Positions 59,391 through 64,000 of a DNA stretch of 64,000 nucleotides are shown piece by piece (position 1 is the first letter of the stretch; each line of letters starts with the position of its first letter). A program made the position numbers and the translations under genes. Origin of the DNA: Suilimivivens sp963650485 (GTDB lineage Bacteria; Bacillota; Clostridia; Lachnospirales; Lachnospiraceae); contig CAVJLN010000010.1 in the NCBI GenBank assembly GCA_963650485.1, positions 6,762 through 70,761 on the forward strand. Reading direction: 5' to 3'. The notes under the pieces were generated by a model, which searched no databases, was not told where the DNA came from, and saw only the letters and a program-made list of their open reading frames with translations.

Positions 59391-62300
59391 TATGCCGCAG
59401 CATTGGCATTTATCGTTTCTATAACTTTTCTAATACCCATCCATATGCTCATATCGGTAAAAATCTCAACAATACTTCCCTGATCTGTAAATGGTGATTC
59501 CTGAAGAACAGAAAAATCCTTCAGCATTCCGTTATGGACAATATATTCCACAATTTGATTCACAAAATATATCTGTCTGCTGTCAAGACTTGTACTTGTT
59601 AAATACTCCGAAAAAGCTTCTTTCGCAGCATTCATATCAAGTCCGACAATTTCACGAACCAGTTCCCCTAAAGGTTTTTGTCCATATTCAAGCTCATAAT
59701 CCTGTTTAGTGCCAATCTCTTTCCAAAGTATCTCTTCAAGGGCAGAGACATCATTGGTAGTAAGCGGCTTATTTGTTTTCAACTTTGCAATCACAAGGTT
59801 ATCCTGATGTTGTCTGATATAAAACTCTGCTTTTTCTTTGTAATTCTTTAATTCATCATTTTCAAGTTCCGATTCTTTCCACTCAACAGACAGTAAATCA
59901 TCTTCAAAATGTGTATCATAATGGAGAAACGGCTTAGGAATATACTTCATTAAACCTCGAAGTTTTTCTCTGATTTCCTCAAATTCATCAATACCGGCAT
60001 GATCAAGGTAATCTGTATTCAAAATCTTTTGAATTAATTCACTCTGCATCTGAATCTCCGGAATGTTAGCCACACTTGCAATTCCATTCACCTTTTTATA
60101 AAGATCATTTCTTGCCCGCGTATACTTCTTTCCCATAAGACAGGCCAGTTCTATTCCATACATAAGTGCATCAAACCGTACCGCACTTGCATCATCACCA
60201 TCCGGCAAAATAAGCGGAGCCACCTCTTCTCTGACAACCAGAATATCCTCGTAGGTAAGTCCCTGATAATTTATCTCCGCGGAATACAAATCTACATATT
60301 TCAAATGTTGACGCACTGTAAAGTTATCCCTTGGTAATTCCTGCACCTTTTCAGACATCTGTTTTACAAGCAAGCTGCGATACGCAGCCAGTCTGGCAAT
60401 CTGATAATCCATATCCTGCAATTTATAACATATTTCAAGCTTCAAATTAAAGATTGCTCCTTGAAGTGCAATCATATTTGCAGTAGCCTTACCTTTATTC
60501 ATTCGAAAGAATTCGAAATTACCACAGAAGTCAAAAATATAGAATTTCTGTTTGTCTTCCCCCTCTATCAATCCCGGACAAAGTCTGGTTCCCCGTCCAA
60601 TCATCTGCCAGAATTTTGCTTTACTCATCACTTTCTTAAAAAATACAAGATTGACAACCTCCGGCACATCAATACCGGTATCCAACATATCCACAGAGAT
60701 TGCTATTTGTGGTAGCTTTTTAGGATCTGAAAATTCATCAATTGCACTCTGCGCATAGGTCATGTAATTATCAATGACTTTCGCATAATCCGGAAGATGA
60801 GGATATTCTTTATGGAACACTTCCAATATCTTCTCTGCATGATTATGATTCTTGGCAAAAATAATTGTCTTACCAATCCGCTGACCATAGTCAATTTTAA
60901 TTCCATCTTTCATAAGAACATCAAGCACCTGACGTATTGTATCCTCATTAAAAATCCATGTATTGAGTGCTGAAGAATCAATCGTCTCGGGAAGCTCCCC
61001 GTTTTCATCTAAGAATTTCTCTTCATACTCTTCTTTTTCTTCTTCGGATAAATCATCATAAACAATTCCCTGCTCAATGAATTTCAATTTTGATTCTACG
61101 GAAACATAATCAACAAGATAACCATCTTTAACTGCCTGAGCCAAATCATATCCATATGTAGGTATACCATTTTGCAATTCAAAAATTTCATAGGTATTCT
61201 TATCAATTTCATCCTTCGGAGTTGCAGTCAGTCCTATCAACGGCGCATCAAAATAAGTAAATATATCGCGATATTTGTTGTAAATGGATCTATGTGCCTC
61301 ATCGCAGATTACAAGATCAAAATGGCCACATGTAAACAGCTTCCCAGCACGATCATGAATTGTGTCAATACAATTCATCATGGTCTGGTAGGTAGAAAAT
61401 ACGCAGTGTGCATTGTAATTGTCCTTTTCCTCACACAAGTTCGTGCAAGACAGATTCGGAAGCATATTTACAAAACTTCTCTTAGCCTGTGTAACCAATG
61501 AGTTTCTGTCTGCAAGGAAAAGGATATTTTTAACCCATCCCGCATCCAGTAAACATTGGCATAACGCAATAACAGTTCTTGTCTTTCCAGAGCCGGTAGC
61601 CATGACAAGAAGAGCTTTTCTCCTGTTCTTTTCATCGAAACTTTGGCATACTGCTTTAATGGCAGCCTCCTGATAATAACGTCCTGCAATCTCTTTGTTT
61701 ACACTCACATATTTAAGACTTGTACGCATGGTCCTAAGATTGAACCATTTTTCCAGATCTCTTTTGGAATAAATGACAGCACATTTTCTTTCCGGATACT
61801 GTCCATCAATGATATGTGTTTCAAATCCATTCGTAAGAAAAATTACCGGTCTTCTTCTATATTTCTGTTCTAACAAATCAGCATAAAGCTTTGCCTGTTG
61901 TCTCCCCTTGGAAACATCTACGCAGGTCCTCTTGGCTTCTATCAGAGCTAAAGGCTTATGCATATCATCATAAAGGACATAATCTGCATAACCAACTTCA
62001 GATTTATTTGGCATACCCGGAAGTTCCACCTCATTTAACCAATCTTTCCCCTCTGTCCAACCTGCATCTATAAGCATAGAATCAATATATAATTTTCTTG
62101 TTTTGTATTCCGATAAATCAAGAGGCTTCGGAACATACGTCTGCTGTTGCTCCTGTCTCCTGGCAGATAACGCCTCTTTCAGTGAAGCATTTTCAGCAAT
62201 CAGTTTTTGAAAATCAAGTTCCTGTTTTGCTCTCTTTTCCTGTTCTCTAGTAAGTTCTTCCTTCGTCTGCGCTGCAATTTCTTTCGATTGCTTCGCTTTT

Positions 62301-62734
62301 TCGATTCGGTCACCAATGATCTTTTTATTAAATGAATGTTCTTCATACTGATCTGCATAACAATATGCAACAAAATCCAGGTAAATAAAAAGATTTTCAA
62401 GACAAAGCATTGCCTCATCTCTGCCCAGTTTCTTGTTACTATGAGCCACATTGTTTCCACACCTACGGATATAATCCATGCGCTTCCACAAGTCAGGACC
62501 AACTATCTGCCTGTATTCTTCCGCACTCATCAGGCTTTGCAGATTATCCTGATATGGCATATCCAGTTCTTTATCAACAGAGTACATCCACTTGATAGCA
62601 AATTCCATTGCTCTGCGGCTGTTCATAATACTTGCCTCAGGATCCATAAGAATAATCTTCTCTGCTGATATTGCCACATCAGCAAAGGATGAAAATTTTG
62701 ATTCATTTTTTAAATAATCAAAGTTGGTTATCAT
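59390..62734 (-). CDS. hsdR: Type I restriction enzyme R subunit
   Basis: Motor and nuclease subunit of 1114 residues. An N-terminal DUF4145-like helical domain (ASIMNSRRAMEFAIKWMY) leads to a coiled coil and the HSDR nuclease site PLALIEAKRTCVDVSKGRQQ (E-x-K). The SF2 helicase follows: VMATGSGKTRTVIAL (motif I), VICDEAHRSIYN (DEAH), LIGLTATPKDE (III) and QMIGRGTRLCPG (VI). The C-terminal EcoEI-type domain binds the methylase. With HsdS and HsdM it would cut unmethylated foreign DNA. The coding sequence looks AT-richer than the housekeeping genes nearby, which fits acquired DNA. Confidence 0.95.
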   Translation of the reverse strand: MITNFDYLKNESKFSSFADVAISAEKIILMDPEASIMNSRRAMEFAIKWMYSVDKELDMPYQDNLQSLMSAEEYRQIVGPDLWKRMDYIRRCGNNVAHSNKKLGRDEAMLCLENLFIYLDFVAYCYADQYEEHSFNKKIIGDRIEKAKQSKEIAAQTKEELTREQEKRAKQELDFQKLIAENASLKEALSARRQEQQQTYVPKPLDLSEYKTRKLYIDSMLIDAGWTEGKDWLNEVELPGMPNKSEVGYADYVLYDDMHKPLALIEAKRTCVDVSKGRQQAKLYADLLEQKYRRRPVIFLTNGFETHIIDGQYPERKCAVIYSKRDLEKWFNLRTMRTSLKYVSVNKEIAGRYYQEAAIKAVCQSFDEKNRRKALLVMATGSGKTRTVIALCQCLLDAGWVKNILFLADRNSLVTQAKRSFVNMLPNLSCTNLCEEKDNYNAHCVFSTYQTMMNCIDTIHDRAGKLFTCGHFDLVICDEAHRSIYNKYRDIFTYFDAPLIGLTATPKDEIDKNTYEIFELQNGIPTYGYDLAQAVKDGYLVDYVSVESKLKFIEQGIVYDDLSEEEKEEYEEKFLDENGELPETIDSSALNTWIFNEDTIRQVLDVLMKDGIKIDYGQRIGKTIIFAKNHNHAEKILEVFHKEYPHLPDYAKVIDNYMTYAQSAIDEFSDPKKLPQIAISVDMLDTGIDVPEVVNLVFFKKVMSKAKFWQMIGRGTRLCPGLIEGEDKQKFYIFDFCGNFEFFRMNKGKATANMIALQGAIFNLKLEICYKLQDMDYQIARLAAYRSLLVKQMSEKVQELPRDNFTVRQHLKYVDLYSAEINYQGLTYEDILVVREEVAPLILPDGDDASAVRFDALMYGIELACLMGKKYTRARNDLYKKVNGIASVANIPEIQMQSELIQKILNTDYLDHAGIDEFEEIREKLRGLMKYIPKPFLHYDTHFEDDLLSVEWKESELENDELKNYKEKAEFYIRQHQDNLVIAKLKTNKPLTTNDVSALEEILWKEIGTKQDYELEYGQKPLGELVREIVGLDMNAAKEAFSEYLTSTSLDSRQIYFVNQIVEYIVHNGMLKDFSVLQESPFTDQGSIVEIFTDMSIWMGIRKVIETINANAAA

Positions 62735-62779
62735 AAAGACCTCCCCTGCTAAACTTGGACATTTTATAATAGCTGAATT

Positions 62780-63916
62780 TTATATCCTTATTACTGCATT
62801 AGTAGATAAAATATTAATTGTTCTTATTTTTACCTTTTGCTTCACAACTTTTGATTTGTCGACTTGTTTGACGAAATTCTCGAATCCTCTTTGAATATTT
62901 AAATCTGGATTCATCACCTTAATCATTCTTACTTTTTGTATACCGAATGCAGCCTGTGAAGTAGAATTTTTTGCTTCAGCAAATTGTCTTTCTACAAAAT
63001 CCGATTCAAATGAATACTTTAAAAAGTATGGACTTACCAAATTGCTATTTGGTTGAACCAAAACTATATTTGCCGATAACGTATAATCGTCACGAGCAGG
63101 AACAAATACTGGATTACCAATAGTTCCTATCTTTCCAATTACAAAATCGCCTTCATGCAATGTATATCTATTCAAATGTTCTTCCAAAACTTTTCGACTA
63201 ACCTTCCGAGCACCTTCAAAATCTATTTTTCCCGTCTTATAATCGCAATCTTTTGTACTTACATAAGGAATTCCGTTTTCATCTATGGGAGGTGTTCTGT
63301 GACTTGGCTGTGGATCTACTGACTCAGCAACATCGCCAACTTGATGAATCGGATATTTTGCACTCCCGTTCAATGGATCCCCAAACAGTTCAACAAATCG
63401 GGCTTTGATGAGTTCATCTAACATCTGAAGTTCTGACTTCCTATGTTGGATAACTGCATATATTTTCTCAAGTGTTTCCGAACGCTCAAGTTGCTTTTCT
63501 AATGGAATATCAGGAACCTTTATTTCTTCAAGAACCTTTCTTCCGATAGCCTTGAATGTACTTCCTGTTCCTTTACTATTTAATTCAGCATTCTTGCCTT
63601 TTAACAACCAAAATATAAATTCAGGAGAAACCTTTGTTTTATCTGGAGTCAGTGCCGCAAGTCCACGCCCTATACAGCATTCTTCCTTTGCATAATTCAT
63701 TGCACCAATAGGCGCTCTAACAGAAATTAATATATCTTCGGGAACTGCCATTTTAGTTGGAGCCGAACACCATTTTCTTGTAACCGGATATCTTTCTCCA
63801 AAATCGGCATTTCCCTGAAAGAAAGGAACCCCTTCTCCATTATCATTATAACTATCCGAATCAGGTGACTGCCCCATATTTATAGTACAGACATCTTTTA
63901 ACATCACATATTCCAT
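62780..63916 (-). CDS. hsdS: Type I restriction enzyme specificity subunit
   Basis: Recognises the target sequence for the type I complex, ~378 residues. Two target-recognition domains are visible: residues ~1-150 (VCTINMGQSPDSDSYNDNGEG, ILISVRAPIGAMNYA) and ~190-340 (VGDVAESVDPQPSHR, DFVIGKIGTIGNPVFVP), each followed by a conserved helix; the first spacer helix is EKIYAVIQHRKSELQMLDELI. The last ~20 residues after VDKSK are unlike the usual KxxxxSLxxxxxLxxSLM tail and may reflect a frameshift or recombination. Start taken as ATG 63914-63916; a GTG one codon upstream is possible. No hsdM is in the window. hsdR follows after 45 bases. Confidence 0.9.
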   Translation of the reverse strand: MEYVMLKDVCTINMGQSPDSDSYNDNGEGVPFFQGNADFGERYPVTRKWCSAPTKMAVPEDILISVRAPIGAMNYAKEECCIGRGLAALTPDKTKVSPEFIFWLLKGKNAELNSKGTGSTFKAIGRKVLEEIKVPDIPLEKQLERSETLEKIYAVIQHRKSELQMLDELIKARFVELFGDPLNGSAKYPIHQVGDVAESVDPQPSHRTPPIDENGIPYVSTKDCDYKTGKIDFEGARKVSRKVLEEHLNRYTLHEGDFVIGKIGTIGNPVFVPARDDYTLSANIVLVQPNSNLVSPYFLKYSFESDFVERQFAEAKNSTSQAAFGIQKVRMIKVMNPDLNIQRGFENFVKQVDKSKVVKQKVKIRTINILSTNAVIRI

Positions 63917-63957
63917 CACATATCGTCCTTACAAATCTTTCTTTATTTTTTGCAGGC

Positions 63958-63986
63958 TTGTTTTCAGAACATATGTTTGATATAAT
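63958..63986 (+). promoter_or_regulatory. Plus-strand promoter with LexA-like (SOS) box
   Basis: TTGTTT (63958-63963), 17 bp, TATAAT (63981-63986) facing right, out of the window. Between them AGAACATATGTTTG (63966-63979) matches the Firmicute LexA consensus CGAAC-RNRY-GTTYG at all defined positions except the first base. It would serve a gene beyond position 64000, divergent from hsdS. Confidence 0.6.
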
Positions 63987-64000
63987 ATATTTAGTGCTAC

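Overview
The window looks like a contiguous piece of chromosome from a spore-forming, moderate-GC Clostridia, most likely a Lachnospiraceae gut anaerobe. The evidence is the gene order rpmE/DUF1385/prmC/prfA, the spoIIA sporulation operon, a SleC-type cortex-lytic protein, the DUF5716/DUF5717 gene pair, a T-box controlling valS, and strong GGAGG ribosome binding sites. Almost every gene lies on the minus strand, so transcription runs from high to low coordinates. The only clear plus-strand genes are one small membrane transporter component and a gene fragment in front of it.

Right to left (transcription order): the edge carries a type I restriction module (hsdS, hsdR; no hsdM in the window) next to an outward-facing promoter with a LexA-like box. 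Then come an ECF-type S component (plus strand) preceded by the tail of a TM1266-type regulator gene, and the protein quality-control cluster tig-clpP-clpX-lon-engB. Next are an AI-2E family permease, truA, a VanZ-like protein, a DUF308 protein, a lipoprotein and an aldose-epimerase-like protein. A valine T-box leader precedes valS-folC, a 48-codon gene and a zinc-ribbon/TPR membrane protein. The spoIIAA-spoIIAB-sigF operon is followed by a PHP phosphoesterase, sbcD-sbcC and a PrsA-like foldase.

The middle holds htpG under a perfect CIRCE operator, a SleC-like protein, and a four-gene cluster of uncharacterised proteins (a large solenoid DUF5717, an actin/Hsp70-like DUF5716, a helical-repeat protein and a membrane coiled-coil protein). 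An amino-acid ABC transporter and purC-purB-purF follow; this PurF has lost its catalytic cysteine. The left part has a radical SAM protein beside an MprF-flippase-like membrane protein, thyX, an acyl-CoA ligase with a sodium/solute symporter, rho, rpmE, DUF1385-prmC-prfA, an orphan Phd-type antitoxin with a broken toxin, an HSL-family esterase, and the start of aspS.

The most unusual material is in the intergenic DNA. Two arrays of a ~42-bp imperfect palindrome (~57-bp period) sit directly behind terminators in front of DUF1385 and valS, and their stems show compensatory changes. Large nested inverted-repeat elements lie upstream of rho and of the spoIIA operon, and smaller ones occur elsewhere. 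The best candidates for undescribed biology are the DUF5717/DUF5716 cluster, the glutaminase-dead PurF and the covarying repeat family.
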